A DNA stretch of 64,000 nucleotides, from assembly GCF_001578705.1 (NCBI RefSeq), contig NZ_KQ969038.1, forward strand, positions 224,092-288,091, in the 5' to 3' direction. The stretch is from Streptococcus oralis. GTDB taxonomy: Bacteria; Bacillota; Bacilli; Lactobacillales; Streptococcaceae. The position numbers and the translations under genes were made by a program. Shown piece after piece: positions 45,926-54,452 of this stretch. Numbering within the stretch: position 1 is the stretch's first letter; each line of letters starts with the position of its first letter. Below the pieces are notes generated by a model, which saw only the letters and a program-made list of their open reading frames with translations, was not told the origin of the DNA and made no database searches.

Positions 45926-47413
45926 TCAGTCTTTTTTACGCAAATTTAACCGTTCAAACTGCTCTTCTGGAGCTTCTAATTTCTCCAGTTCAGCAATAAG
46001 AGCTTGCTTCATTTGCTCCTCTTTTTCTTGATCATGCAGCGGATGCTCCTGACCGGCATCTGCTGTTAAATCAAAGAGCAAGCTGTCTTTGGTGTACTCG
46101 CTCATATCACCCAGACCATCTAAAATAGCTGCTTTCTTTATCGGTACTTTATAGACTGGGAAGTCTGTACGCTTCAAAAAGCGCCCCATTTCAATGTCTT
46201 CGGGATTTTGCTCTCCAAGATAATGACGAATGGTCGTCGGAATTCCTGCATACTCATACAAAGGTGCATTTTTTCTGTTAGGCGCTCTGAAATAGGTGTA
46301 TTTTCCATCTGTAATATTGACTGTAATCCCATGCGCACCATAGACAGCATAGTCTTTATCGTTTTTATCACCTTTGATCAGCGGAAGCCAAGATTTTCCT
46401 TGTACCTCTTCTGGTGTGTCAATATCAAAATAATCTAACAAGGTTGGCATAATATCAATATTTTGTGAAATGGTATCAATACGCTCACCAATCTTCCGGT
46501 GCTTTGGATCTCTGACAAAGAGCGGAATCGCAGCTAATTCATTGAAATTATGCATATAATTCTTGCCGAATAGATCGCGTTCCCCTAAGAAATAGCCATG
46601 ATCTGATGTCACAATAATCAATGTGTCATCATATAAATTCAGCTCTTTCATCTTATCAATCAAATAACCAAAATGAACATCTGTCATCGTCATCAAGGCC
46701 GCATAACGTTTACGGATATAATCAACCGCTTCCTCAGGCACATCAACCGCTCCGTAATTAGGAGTTTCAAAGTAAGGTCCTGTATAAACATCGTCATACA
46801 TCTTCATATATTTTGATGGTACATCAAACGGCTCATGCGGATCAAAAACCTCTACCTGAATAAAGAAATCATCCTCATCTTTATTCAGCTCTAGCCATTC
46901 ACAAGCTGATTTGAAGGTTCGTGGCGTAGGATACAAATCCTCATTTTCATACCATTTTTCGCGATTAGCTTGGTACTGACGGCGCAATTTCCCATAATAC
47001 TGTTCTGGCATCCATTCGGGATCTTTGATGCGAGATACCCAAGGGTCGCCTTCTTGTCCACGATGGAAGTCCCAGGTTGTGAATTGGTTGATATAGCCTT
47101 CACCACCCAGCCTAAAGTAATGCGTGTGGTCAGTGGTCAAATGCGAATAGATACCATGATCTTGCAAAACTTTTGACACTGTAATATCATAAGGCTCGAT
47201 TGGTCCCCAAGAACGCTCCAAAAAGTTAAGCCGGCCCGTCATAATATCACGACGGGCTGGCATACAAGGGGTCGAACCGATATAGTGGTTATCAAAAGTT
47301 GTAGAATCTTTCGCAAAAGCATCCAGATTAGGTGTTGAAACGAAGCTATCTTGATTATAAGCCTTCAAAAAATCCTTTCGTAAGGTGTCCATCAACACGA
47401 GAACAACTTTCAT
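45926..47413 (-). CDS. Type I (Cys-type) sulfatase, cytoplasmic
   Basis: A 495-aa alkaline-phosphatase-fold protein. The metal site begins MKVVLVLMDTLRKDFLKA. The catalytic signature is STPCMPARRDIMTGR, with Cys50 to be converted to formylglycine (CxPxR). VTSDHGYFLGERDLFGKNYM gives further ligands (Asp-His and Lys). No signal peptide is present. The operon couples it to an FGE and a PTS, so it probably desulfates an imported, phosphorylated sugar. Possible substrates are 6-sulfo-GlcNAc or sulfated GalNAc/galactose from mucin or glycosaminoglycan. The exact one is not readable. Confidence 0.9.
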   Translation of the reverse strand: MKVVLVLMDTLRKDFLKAYNQDSFVSTPNLDAFAKDSTTFDNHYIGSTPCMPARRDIMTGRLNFLERSWGPIEPYDITVSKVLQDHGIYSHLTTDHTHYFRLGGEGYINQFTTWDFHRGQEGDPWVSRIKDPEWMPEQYYGKLRRQYQANREKWYENEDLYPTPRTFKSACEWLELNKDEDDFFIQVEVFDPHEPFDVPSKYMKMYDDVYTGPYFETPNYGAVDVPEEAVDYIRKRYAALMTMTDVHFGYLIDKMKELNLYDDTLIIVTSDHGYFLGERDLFGKNYMHNFNELAAIPLFVRDPKHRKIGERIDTISQNIDIMPTLLDYFDIDTPEEVQGKSWLPLIKGDKNDKDYAVYGAHGITVNITDGKYTYFRAPNRKNAPLYEYAGIPTTIRHYLGEQNPEDIEMGRFLKRTDFPVYKVPIKKAAILDGLGDMSEYTKDSLLFDLTADAGQEHPLHDQEKEEQMKQALIAELEKLEAPEEQFERLNLRKKD

Positions 47414-47442
47414 ACAACTACCTCGTTTCTTTCATAACTTGA

Positions 47443-48258
47443 TTATACAATGATTCCAAAATAGGACAGCAGAATTGCCAAGCCAATGATAACAAAAATC
47501 ATCGCGACAACGTGTTTGCCATTCCACTTCTTCATCAAATAAAGACAGAGCAATGTCAATAATAATGGTAACAAATTAGGCAGAACTTTGTCCAGCATTT
47601 CTTGAACTTTAATAGCGTCATCGCCTTTACCAAATTGTAAGCCTAGATTGAGTTTTACAGTTGAGGTGATGAGTGCTCCAGCTACCATTACCCCTAAAAC
47701 ATTGGCAGAGGTGGTAATCCGGTCAAGAATTTTCTTCCCATTTTCTGAAGTTAAAATGTCTTTTCCTTTTTGATAGCCTAAATGAATACCATAATATTTC
47801 AGAGGGAAGTACAGGGCATTGATCATCAAGAACATGAGGAATGGTCCGATAAAATTCCCCTGAACTGCAAAGGAAGCTCCGATACTTCCAGCGATTGGGA
47901 ACCAAGTGAAGTTAAGCAGGCTATCGCCCAGCCCAGCTAGCGGTCCCATCAGACTGGTTTTCACTGCGATAACAGACTCTTTTTCATCTTCAGCTGTCGT
48001 TTCTTCCAAGGCTGTTGTCACACCAAGAATAAATGGAATGAGAACTGGGTGACTATTAAAGAACTCCAAGTGGCGTTTCTGCGCATTGATTCGTTCTTCC
48101 TCGCTTTTGTCTTTATACAAACGTGAAAGAACAGGTGTCAAGGCAAACAAAGTACTCAAACTCTGCATACGTTCGTAGTTATGAGAGAATTGAATCATTT
48201 GACAACGCCAAAACATTTTATTCAAATCTTTTTTTGTAATTTTGTTTTCGTTTGTCAT
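47443..48258 (-). CDS. PTS system, mannose-family IID component
   Basis: A 271-aa membrane protein, MTNENKITKKDLNKMFWRCQ, with the IID signature NYERMQSLSTLFALTPVLSR and GVTTALEETTAEDEKESVIA ... GPLAGLGDSLLNFTWFPIAG. The C-terminus carries the last TM helix (VVAMIFVIIGLAILLSYFG). Together with IIC it forms the sugar channel. It overlaps IIC by 4 bp and is followed by the sulfatase gene at 29 bp. Confidence 0.93.
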   Translation of the reverse strand: MTNENKITKKDLNKMFWRCQMIQFSHNYERMQSLSTLFALTPVLSRLYKDKSEEERINAQKRHLEFFNSHPVLIPFILGVTTALEETTAEDEKESVIAVKTSLMGPLAGLGDSLLNFTWFPIAGSIGASFAVQGNFIGPFLMFLMINALYFPLKYYGIHLGYQKGKDILTSENGKKILDRITTSANVLGVMVAGALITSTVKLNLGLQFGKGDDAIKVQEMLDKVLPNLLPLLLTLLCLYLMKKWNGKHVVAMIFVIIGLAILLSYFGIIV

Positions 48259-49052
48259 AAATCAAACTCTCCTTCTCCATCTGCTACAACGACTGTTGCT
48301 TCCGTATCGTCTTCTTTTGTTTTTGTTTCACCACGATTCATCATGATGTCATACAGTGCAGCCGCAACCAAGGCAAAGATGGCGATACCGACTGTTGGAA
48401 TTTGCAAGAATGTCGCTAAGGCAAAACCGAGAGTCAAGAAAATCCACATATTCTTCTTGAGCATCATGGAAAGCAACATCGCTAAACCAACTGCTGGAAT
48501 TAGTTTAGAAGCTACCGTCAATCCAGTTAAAACAAATTTAGGAATAACACCTAAAACAGCTTCAACAGCTGGAGCCCCTAACCAAACTGCAATAAAGACC
48601 GGTACGGCTCTACTTAGGAAGAACAAAAGACCTCCTAAATACTGTAGTTTGTCAATCTTTCCAAACTCTCCTGATTGGACGATTTTATCTGCACTATGAA
48701 CCAAAGAAACATTAGTTGTCATCATAATCATGCTTAGCTGCTGAACAAGAAGGGCTACTGGAATAGCAACCGCAACACCAGCTGCTTCACCGCCGCCAGA
48801 TAAGATACCGATAGCAACACCAACGACAGCTCCTGAAATAACATCAGGTGGTTGATAAGCTCCAACATTGTTTGTTCCTAACCACATCAGCTCTAGAGTT
48901 CCAGCGATAATCAAGCCTTGGACAGGATCGCCCAGCAAGATACCGACTACAACACCAGCTAACAATGGTTTTCTAAAGCCGAGATGCGGACCAAATTGGT
49001 CAAGTGCACAAAGACCTGCCCAAACCGCCACAAGTAACGCTTTGAAAATCAT
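48255..49052 (-). CDS. PTS system, mannose-family IIC component
   Basis: A 265-aa polytopic protein, MIFKALLVAVWAGLCALDQF, with the IIC motif PLLAGVVVGILLGDPVQGLI and GTLELMWLGTNNVGAYQPPD, which includes the residues binding the sugar in mannose-family PTS. Several TM helices follow. The acidic C-terminal tail ends EATVVVADGEGEFDL. It is 61 bp after IIB. Confidence 0.93.
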   Translation of the reverse strand: MIFKALLVAVWAGLCALDQFGPHLGFRKPLLAGVVVGILLGDPVQGLIIAGTLELMWLGTNNVGAYQPPDVISGAVVGVAIGILSGGGEAAGVAVAIPVALLVQQLSMIMMTTNVSLVHSADKIVQSGEFGKIDKLQYLGGLLFFLSRAVPVFIAVWLGAPAVEAVLGVIPKFVLTGLTVASKLIPAVGLAMLLSMMLKKNMWIFLTLGFALATFLQIPTVGIAIFALVAAALYDIMMNRGETKTKEDDTEATVVVADGEGEFDL

Positions 49053-49113
49053 ATGATTTTCTCCTTTCTAATTTTTCTATTTTTTTGTAAAACTATCTAA
49101 TTAATTTCTAGGA

Positions 49114-49584
49114 CTAAATCAAGGTTCTGTAGTCAATTCGCGGATCTTTGGGCACCATTTGCACATTAATGTGAATCTCTTTATCCATCAAGTCTAAAAA
49201 CGCTTGATGCTCTTCATCTGTCACAGAAATAGCTTTTTCTAGTCTTCTACGTCCGTCACGGAAACGCATTCCACCAGCATTAACTTCATTAATTTGCAAT
49301 CCTTCATCTACCAAAAATTTAATATCAATCGGGTTGGTAAATAATAGCATGGTTCGTTTTTTGATATCACTTTTCTTCATAACTTCTGCAAATTGTTTGA
49401 CTCCAAAAATCATTACTTTAACACCCGCAGGCACAGCGAAATTCGCAACACTGTGCTGAACTGGATCATTTTTAGCTTCATCATTAATAATTAAGATTTG
49501 TTCAATTTCATAATTACGAGTCCAAGTAGTTGCCACTTGACCATGAATCAAGCGGTCATCAATTCTAACAAGTTCTACTGCCAT
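49114..49584 (-). CDS. PTS system, mannose-family IIB component
   Basis: A 156-aa cytosolic phosphocarrier, MAVELVRIDDRLIHGQVATT. The phosphorylated His is H14 in DDRLIHGQV. SVANFAVPAGVKVMIFG, MRFRDGRRRLEKAISV and the C-terminal VQMVPKDPRIDYRTLI complete the fold. IIB passes phosphate from IIA to the incoming sugar. It lies 14 bp after IIA. Confidence 0.94.
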   Translation of the reverse strand: MAVELVRIDDRLIHGQVATTWTRNYEIEQILIINDEAKNDPVQHSVANFAVPAGVKVMIFGVKQFAEVMKKSDIKKRTMLLFTNPIDIKFLVDEGLQINEVNAGGMRFRDGRRRLEKAISVTDEEHQAFLDLMDKEIHINVQMVPKDPRIDYRTLI

Positions 49585-49598
49585 TTCTATGTCTCCTT

Positions 49599-50021
49599 CT
49601 ATAAATCAAATGAATCTTCCTCAATAGGTTCGGAAGTTATTGTCTTATCAACAATTGACATTGTATTCGGTAATATATTTTTTATTACCTCTGCTGCCTC
49701 TAACAAGCGTAACTCCGAGTGCATAAACAATTCAATTAACAAGGGCAAATTAAAGCCTGTTACTATCAATACATTTCCATTAGTTTCTAAAAAACGATAG
49801 GATGCATTAAACGGAGTTCCACCAATAATATCTGTCAGGATAACCCATTCCTCATCTGCATATACGGACGTAACTGTCACAATTTCTTCATACATTGATT
49901 CTATCGTCGAATCCATTGTCACTGATAACGTATTAACACGATTTTGTGAACCTAAAATCATTTCTGCACTTTCTACCGCAGCTTTTGACATCGGTCCATG
50001 ACTTATAATAAGATATCTCAT
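49599..50021 (-). CDS. PTS system, mannose-family IIA component
   Basis: A 140-aa protein, MRYLIISHGPMSKAAVESAE. H8 in SHGP is the likely phosphorylation site, accepting phosphate from HPr. VILTDIIGGTPFNASYRFLE is the second family motif. Of two adjacent ATGs (50024, 50021) the second is chosen because AGGAGG is 6 nt from it. First gene of the PTS-sulfatase-FGE-TSUP operon, behind a cre site. Confidence 0.92.
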   Translation of the reverse strand: MRYLIISHGPMSKAAVESAEMILGSQNRVNTLSVTMDSTIESMYEEIVTVTSVYADEEWVILTDIIGGTPFNASYRFLETNGNVLIVTGFNLPLLIELFMHSELRLLEAAEVIKNILPNTMSIVDKTITSEPIEEDSFDL

Positions 50022-50045
50022 CATTTCCCTCCTAAATTATATTTA

Positions 50046-50059
50046 TGATATCGCTTACA
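50046..50059 (-). promoter_or_regulatory. CcpA cre site at the PTS-sulfatase promoter
   Basis: TGTAAGCGATATCA on the minus strand matches the cre consensus TGWAANCGNTNWCA at every defined position. It starts 7 bp downstream of the -10, over the predicted start site, a place where CcpA represses. So the operon should be off when glucose is present. Confidence 0.8.
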
Positions 50060-50065
50060 ATTCTA

Positions 50066-50093
50066 ATTATAATCTTTTTTAATCATTTGTCAA
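50066..50093 (-). promoter_or_regulatory. Promoter of the PTS-sulfatase operon
   Basis: Minus strand TTGACA (50093-50088), 16-bp spacer, TATAAT (50071-50066). Both hexamers are perfect. The TGTT array begins 8 bp upstream of the -35. Confidence 0.85.
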
Positions 50094-50100
50094 CACTTTT

Positions 50101-50155
50101 TGTTCTATTTTTGTTCATTTTTTGTTAATTATGTTATTTAATGTTAATTTTTGTT
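50101..50155. promoter_or_regulatory. Six phased TGTT repeats, probable DeoR operator array
   Basis: TGTT starts at 50101, 50112, 50123, 50132, 50142 and 50152: spacings 11, 11, 9, 10, 10, close to one helical turn. Most sit in TTTTTGTT. They face one side of the helix between the two divergent promoters, right upstream of the PTS -35. Two more (50175, 50192) are off phase. DeoR proteins often bind tandem direct repeats, and the regulator is encoded next door. Confidence 0.65.
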
Positions 50156-50193
50156 ATTTTTTGACAAAATTATATGTTGATTTGTGCTTTTTG

Positions 50194-50222
50194 TTGAAAA
50201 AATGACATTTTGATGATATTAT
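50194..50222 (+). promoter_or_regulatory. Promoter of the deoR-anSME operon
   Basis: TTGAAA (50194-50199), 17-bp spacer, TATTAT (50217-50222), with TG one base upstream of the -10 (extended). It is 32 bp before the regulator's ATG. Confidence 0.65.
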
Positions 50223-50253
50223 AAATTTAAAAGATAACAAGAAGGAATCTACT

Positions 50254-51024
50254 ATGAAAAAAAATGAGCGAATAAAATTTATCCTAGATACAGTAAACGT
50301 TAAAGGCTATGTTTCAATTCAAGAACTTGCTCAACATCTCAATGTATCCAACATGACAATCCGACGCTATTTAACTGAACTAGAAGAAAAAGATGAATTA
50401 ATAAAGGTTCATGGCGGAGCAGAAAGTAAATTAGTTCAAAATGAAAAATCACAATTCGAAAAACAATCCTTATACATGAACGAAAAAAAAGAAATCGCAG
50501 ATATCGCTTCTCATTTTATTAAACCTGGCGAAACTATTTTTATCGGCTCTGGAACAACACTAGAACAATTAGCATATAAAATCGATGAAGAAGATATACG
50601 AGTTGTTACCAATAGCTGGCCTGTTTTCGTCATACTAAATCAAAAAAATTTTAAGGAATTAGTATTAGTAGGCGGAACATATCGTGAACGAACAGGTGCA
50701 TTTGTCGGAAAAACAGCATTTAATTGTTTAGAATCAATGAATTTTACTAAAGCTTTCATCAGCTGTAATGCTATATATGGTACAAACATCTCAACATTCA
50801 CTGAAAGTGCTGGGGATATACAAACTGCAGCCTTAAATAAAGCACAAGAAAAGTTTTTACTAGTAGATCATTCAAAGTTTAATAAAATCGATTTCTATCA
50901 ATTTTACAATTTAGAAGATATTAACTATTTGATTACTGACCACAATATAGAAGAAAAAACAATTGCGAAATACTCTCAATTTGTTAAAATTTTATCATCT
51001 AAAACAATAGATTCTCTTTTTTAA
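50254..51024 (+). CDS. DeoR family transcriptional regulator
   Basis: A 256-aa protein with an N-terminal winged HTH, RIKFILDTVNVKGYVSIQEL followed by AQHLNVSNMTIRRYLTELEE, the DeoR signature with NMTIRRYL as recognition helix. The C-terminal sugar-phosphate sensor domain has FIGSGTTLEQLAYKI (phosphate loop) and VVTNSWPVFVILNQ. It likely senses the PTS product and controls both divergent operons via the TGTT array. The gene is noticeably more A/T-rich than the flanking mut genes, consistent with transfer. Confidence 0.9.
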   Translation: MKKNERIKFILDTVNVKGYVSIQELAQHLNVSNMTIRRYLTELEEKDELIKVHGGAESKLVQNEKSQFEKQSLYMNEKKEIADIASHFIKPGETIFIGSGTTLEQLAYKIDEEDIRVVTNSWPVFVILNQKNFKELVLVGGTYRERTGAFVGKTAFNCLESMNFTKAFISCNAIYGTNISTFTESAGDIQTAALNKAQEKFLLVDHSKFNKIDFYQFYNLEDINYLITDHNIEEKTIAKYSQFVKILSSKTIDSLF

Positions 51025-51044
51025 ATTTAAAGCAGGAAATACAC

Positions 51045-52160
51045 ATGAAAAAGATATCCGTACTAATCAAACCATCCTCATCTCTTTGTAATATTCGATG
51101 TAAATACTGTTTTTATGCTGACGTAACTTCATTACGAGAAGTTCGTTCCTATGGAAAAATGAAGCCCGAGACTACTGAAAAAATGATTGAACATTTATTT
51201 ATAGATTTATCTGACGGAGATGAGTTGTCCATAGGATTCCAAGGAGGAGAGCCTACTTTAGCGGGATTATCTTATTTTAAGCATCTTATCACTTGCGTAC
51301 AAAAACAGACAAAAAAAGTTTCTGTACATTATTCAATACAAACAAACGGAATTCTCATCAATAAAAAATGGTGTGAATTTCTCAAAGAAAATAATTTCTT
51401 AGTCGGTTTATCAATAGATGGAACACCCATTCTACATGATATGAGTCGACTTGACCCAAGAGGGAGAGGAACCTTCCAAAAAGTAATACAGACAAAACGT
51501 CTTTTTGATGATTATTCAATCGAATATAATGTGCTTTGTGTTTTAACGCAAGAATTAGCTCAACATGCAAAAGATATCTTTCTTTTTTTAAAACAAGAAA
51601 ATATCCACTATGTCCAATTTATCCCTTGCTTAGATGAACTGAATCCAAGCGAAAAAAGTTCTTATGCACTTACTCCTCAGAAATTCTTTCAATTCTACCA
51701 TGATATCTTACCTCTTTGGCTAACTGAATTAGCTAATGGACACTATATATCCATTAAATTATTTGATGATATTTTTAATTTAATTGTAAGAAAAGAAGTA
51801 AACGCTTGCGGACTTGTCGGAAATTGTAGTATTCAATATGTCATAGAAGGAGATGGAAGTGTCTATCCTTGCGATTTTTTCGCTTTGGATGAATACAGAA
51901 TGGGCTTCATCCAAGAAATGGGATTGAAAGAACTCTTTTCTAGCAAAATTGCTAAACAATTTTTATATTCTCGTCCACTATCGAACATTCCTTCCAAATG
52001 TACATCCTGCCCTTTTCTAAACATATGTCGTGGTGGATGTAAGCGAATGAAAAATTCAATGTACGTTGATGAAAAAAATGATTTCTGTGGCTATCGATCT
52101 TTTTTAAATGAATTTATACCTAAAATAACTAACATAATGGCTTTGATAAATAATTATTAA
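51045..52160 (+). CDS. Anaerobic sulfatase-maturing enzyme (radical SAM, SPASM)
   Basis: A 371-aa protein. The SAM cluster motif CxxxCxxC is C15-NIR-C19-KY-C22, followed by FQGGEPTLAG and SIDGTPILHD. The C-terminal SPASM region binds two more [4Fe-4S] clusters via CGLVGNC, SVYPCDFF and CTSCPFLNICRGGCKR. The Asp in PCDFF fits the catalytic base of anSMEs. It oxidises the sulfatase Cys50 to formylglycine without oxygen. It is 20 bp after deoR and divergent from the sulfatase operon. Family assignment rests on these motifs and the sulfatase context. Confidence 0.9.
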   Translation: MKKISVLIKPSSSLCNIRCKYCFYADVTSLREVRSYGKMKPETTEKMIEHLFIDLSDGDELSIGFQGGEPTLAGLSYFKHLITCVQKQTKKVSVHYSIQTNGILINKKWCEFLKENNFLVGLSIDGTPILHDMSRLDPRGRGTFQKVIQTKRLFDDYSIEYNVLCVLTQELAQHAKDIFLFLKQENIHYVQFIPCLDELNPSEKSSYALTPQKFFQFYHDILPLWLTELANGHYISIKLFDDIFNLIVRKEVNACGLVGNCSIQYVIEGDGSVYPCDFFALDEYRMGFIQEMGLKELFSSKIAKQFLYSRPLSNIPSKCTSCPFLNICRGGCKRMKNSMYVDEKNDFCGYRSFLNEFIPKITNIMALINNY

Positions 52161-52167
52161 TCTATGC

Positions 52168-52222
52168 AAAAATGAGTAACTGCTATAATCTGTTCTCCAG
52201 AATAGTTCAGTCACTCATTTTT
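52168..52222 (+). terminator. Terminator between the anSME and mutL genes
   Basis: AAAAATGAGT (52168-52177) pairs with ACTCATTTTT (52213-52222), enclosing a smaller ACTG/CAGT stem. The A-run and T-run at its ends make it usable from both sides. It ends the deoR-anSME transcript and possibly the mutL transcript. Confidence 0.65.
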
Positions 52223-52297
52223 ATGCTAAATTAAAATCCAATCTTTGTATATCTAATAATCTCAGCAAATCTTCTATTATCTCACTTCAAACATCGT

Positions 52298-54247
52298 TTA
52301 ATATTTCCCCAACTCACGAAGGCTCGTATGATTTTCCTGAATACGTCGGAACATTTTTTCCATATCCGACTTGGTAAAATGCACCAAAACAGGACGTCCA
52401 TGAGGACAGTTGTAGGGATTGTCACATTGAGAAAGTTGATAGAGAAGCTGTCTGGCTGAGTGGTCATCGATACGATGGTTGGCCTTGATAGACCGCTTGC
52501 AGGACATCATGATAGCTAGCTCTGCTCGATATTTTTTGATCGAAACTTCCTTGGTCAAGAGGAGCATGTCGCACATTTCATAGATGCCAGATTCGATTTC
52601 TTCTTCCGTCATCCAAATAGGATGTTCACGTAGGATAAATTGATTTTCTCCGTACTCTGCTAGAAAGACGCCCACTTCCTCTAAGAGAGGCATTCTTTCC
52701 CTGAGACGAAGGGCATCATCTGCAGGAAATTCAAAGATGTAAGGTACTAGGAGTTGTTGCTGGCTCTGATCAACATTGCCAATACTTTCACGATACTCCT
52801 CATACTTGACCCGTTCCTGGGCTGCATGTTGGTCTATGATATAGAGCCCATCTCGGCCCTGGGCAAAGAGATAGGTCCCATGCATTTGCCCGAAAAATTC
52901 CAACTCTGGGAAGCTTGAAGATTCTTCTCGCTCCAGCTTATCATAAGCCTTATCAAGACTAGCTAAGTCTAACTCTGGATGGTCTAGTTGGTCGTAGTTA
53001 GCAGGCTTTCTCTCTGCAAAATGGAGCTTTGCTGGCTTGGTCAGCTGGTCCAAGGTTTCCTTGGCAAACAGGGTCAAGTCCTGTCCTTCATCAGTCAATT
53101 CAACCTGATAATCAGCTACTTCAGCTTGACTAGGTTTTGAGAGTTCTGTTTTTTCATAGTAAAGCGTATTTTCTTTGAGTGGGAGAATGGTCTGCTCTAC
53201 CTTTTGACGATTACGCACGGTAGATTTGGCAAGATTTTCCAAGGCATCAGGGATCAAGGCTTGCTCTTTAAGACTGTTGGAAATGGCCTCTGAAAGCAAC
53301 GCCATTAGCTCTCTTTCCTTGGAAATCCGCACCTCTTGCTTGGTTGGATGCACATTGACATCAGCTAGATAGGGGTCAATATGGATATGAATGACAGCCA
53401 GTGGAAAACGCCCCACCATAAGCTTGCTACCATAACCATCAAGAATAGCACGGTTGAGCAAGAAGTTCTTGATATAACGCCCATTGATGAAGAGACTGAT
53501 ATAATTGCGGTTGGCTCGAGTCAACTCAGGCAAGGACACAAAACCTGTAATTTCGAAATCTAAGTCAGAATTCTCAATGGCAATCATCTTCTTAGCACTC
53601 GCCAAACCATAAATTCCTGCGATGGCTTGTCGCAGTTGGCCAGTCCCTGCTGTCCGCGTCATTTCCTTGCCATCACTGATTAAACTAAAAGAAATCTCGG
53701 GATGAGCCAATCCCAGACGGTTGACAATATCAATGATATGAGACAGCTCCGCTTGCTGGCTCTTCATATACTTGAGACGGGCAGGCGTGTTGAAAAAGAG
53801 ATCCTCTACACAAACCTTGGTTCCCACAGGACTAGTCGCTGGGATGACTTCCTCAACTTCTCCCCCACGCGCAACGAGCTTGGTCCCATGACTCGCACCA
53901 TCCACCGCCGTCAACAGAGTCAAGACACTGACAGAAGCGATAGAGGGCAGGGCTTCACCACGAAAACCAAGTGTCCGAATCCGAAAGAGGTCTGCTTGAT
54001 TTTTTATCTTACTGGTCGCATGTCGACGCAAGGCCAATTCCACCTCATCATGGACAATTCCATGACCATTATCTGTGATTTGAATTTTCTTGAGACCGGC
54101 TTCTTCAATCTCAATGATAATCTGGCTCGAGCCAGCGTCAATGGCATTTTCTACCAACTCTTTGACCACACTAGCAGGACGTTCGATAACCTCCCCTGCT
54201 GCAATCTGGTTTGCCAGCACCTCTGGCAATTCAATAATATGAGACAT
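52298..54247 (-). CDS. mutL: DNA mismatch repair protein MutL (HexB)
   Basis: A 649-aa protein. The N-terminal GHKL ATPase carries [13 protein letters not shown] and TDNGHGI, then [15 protein letters not shown], followed by the VHPTKQEVR transducer motif. After a linker (~340-440) the C-terminal domain shows [12 protein letters not shown], the DQHAx2Ex4E endonuclease motif, and [12 protein letters not shown]. Full length. Upstream is the LytTR gene, divergent. Between it and ruvA lies the sulfatase island. Confidence 0.96.
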   Translation of the reverse strand: MSHIIELPEVLANQIAAGEVIERPASVVKELVENAIDAGSSQIIIEIEEAGLKKIQITDNGHGIVHDEVELALRRHATSKIKNQADLFRIRTLGFRGEALPSIASVSVLTLLTAVDGASHGTKLVARGGEVEEVIPATSPVGTKVCVEDLFFNTPARLKYMKSQQAELSHIIDIVNRLGLAHPEISFSLISDGKEMTRTAGTGQLRQAIAGIYGLASAKKMIAIENSDLDFEITGFVSLPELTRANRNYISLFINGRYIKNFLLNRAILDGYGSKLMVGRFPLAVIHIHIDPYLADVNVHPTKQEVRISKERELMALLSEAISNSLKEQALIPDALENLAKSTVRNRQKVEQTILPLKENTLYYEKTELSKPSQAEVADYQVELTDEGQDLTLFAKETLDQLTKPAKLHFAERKPANYDQLDHPELDLASLDKAYDKLEREESSSFPELEFFGQMHGTYLFAQGRDGLYIIDQHAAQERVKYEEYRESIGNVDQSQQQLLVPYIFEFPADDALRLRERMPLLEEVGVFLAEYGENQFILREHPIWMTEEEIESGIYEMCDMLLLTKEVSIKKYRAELAIMMSCKRSIKANHRIDDHSARQLLYQLSQCDNPYNCPHGRPVLVHFTKSDMEKMFRRIQENHTSLRELGKY

Positions 54248-54369
54248 CTTTCAGCCCCTTTCTGTATCTATTTTCCTAGAAATTGATTAGTGCTATTATA
54301 CCATATTTCAGATAGGACCGAAAAGCTGCACCACATAGACATCAAATCCCTCCACATAGGCAAAAACTC

Positions 54370-54398
54370 TTGTCATGGGTCGTAAAATAGTGTTTAAT
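54370..54398 (+). promoter_or_regulatory. Promoter of the LytTR-DUF3021 pair
   Basis: TTGTCA (54370-54375), 17-bp spacer, TTTAAT (54393-54398). It lies about 54 bp upstream of the LytTR ATG, with GGAGGG as ribosome binding site. I saw no clear LytTR repeat pair nearby. Confidence 0.55.
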
Positions 54399-54452
54399 AT
54401 AGGTGTACAAGGAGTGATCGCAATTTTGTATAACTGAAAAGGAGGGAAGTTT

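Noticed and set aside
48181-48699. 172-codon plus-strand frame in the PTS genes
   Set aside because: Complement of the IIC/IID coding sequence, low complexity Ser/Ala/Thr, no start signals.
53702-54286. 194-codon plus-strand frame over mutL
   Set aside because: Antisense to the conserved GHKL domain of mutL; no independent support.
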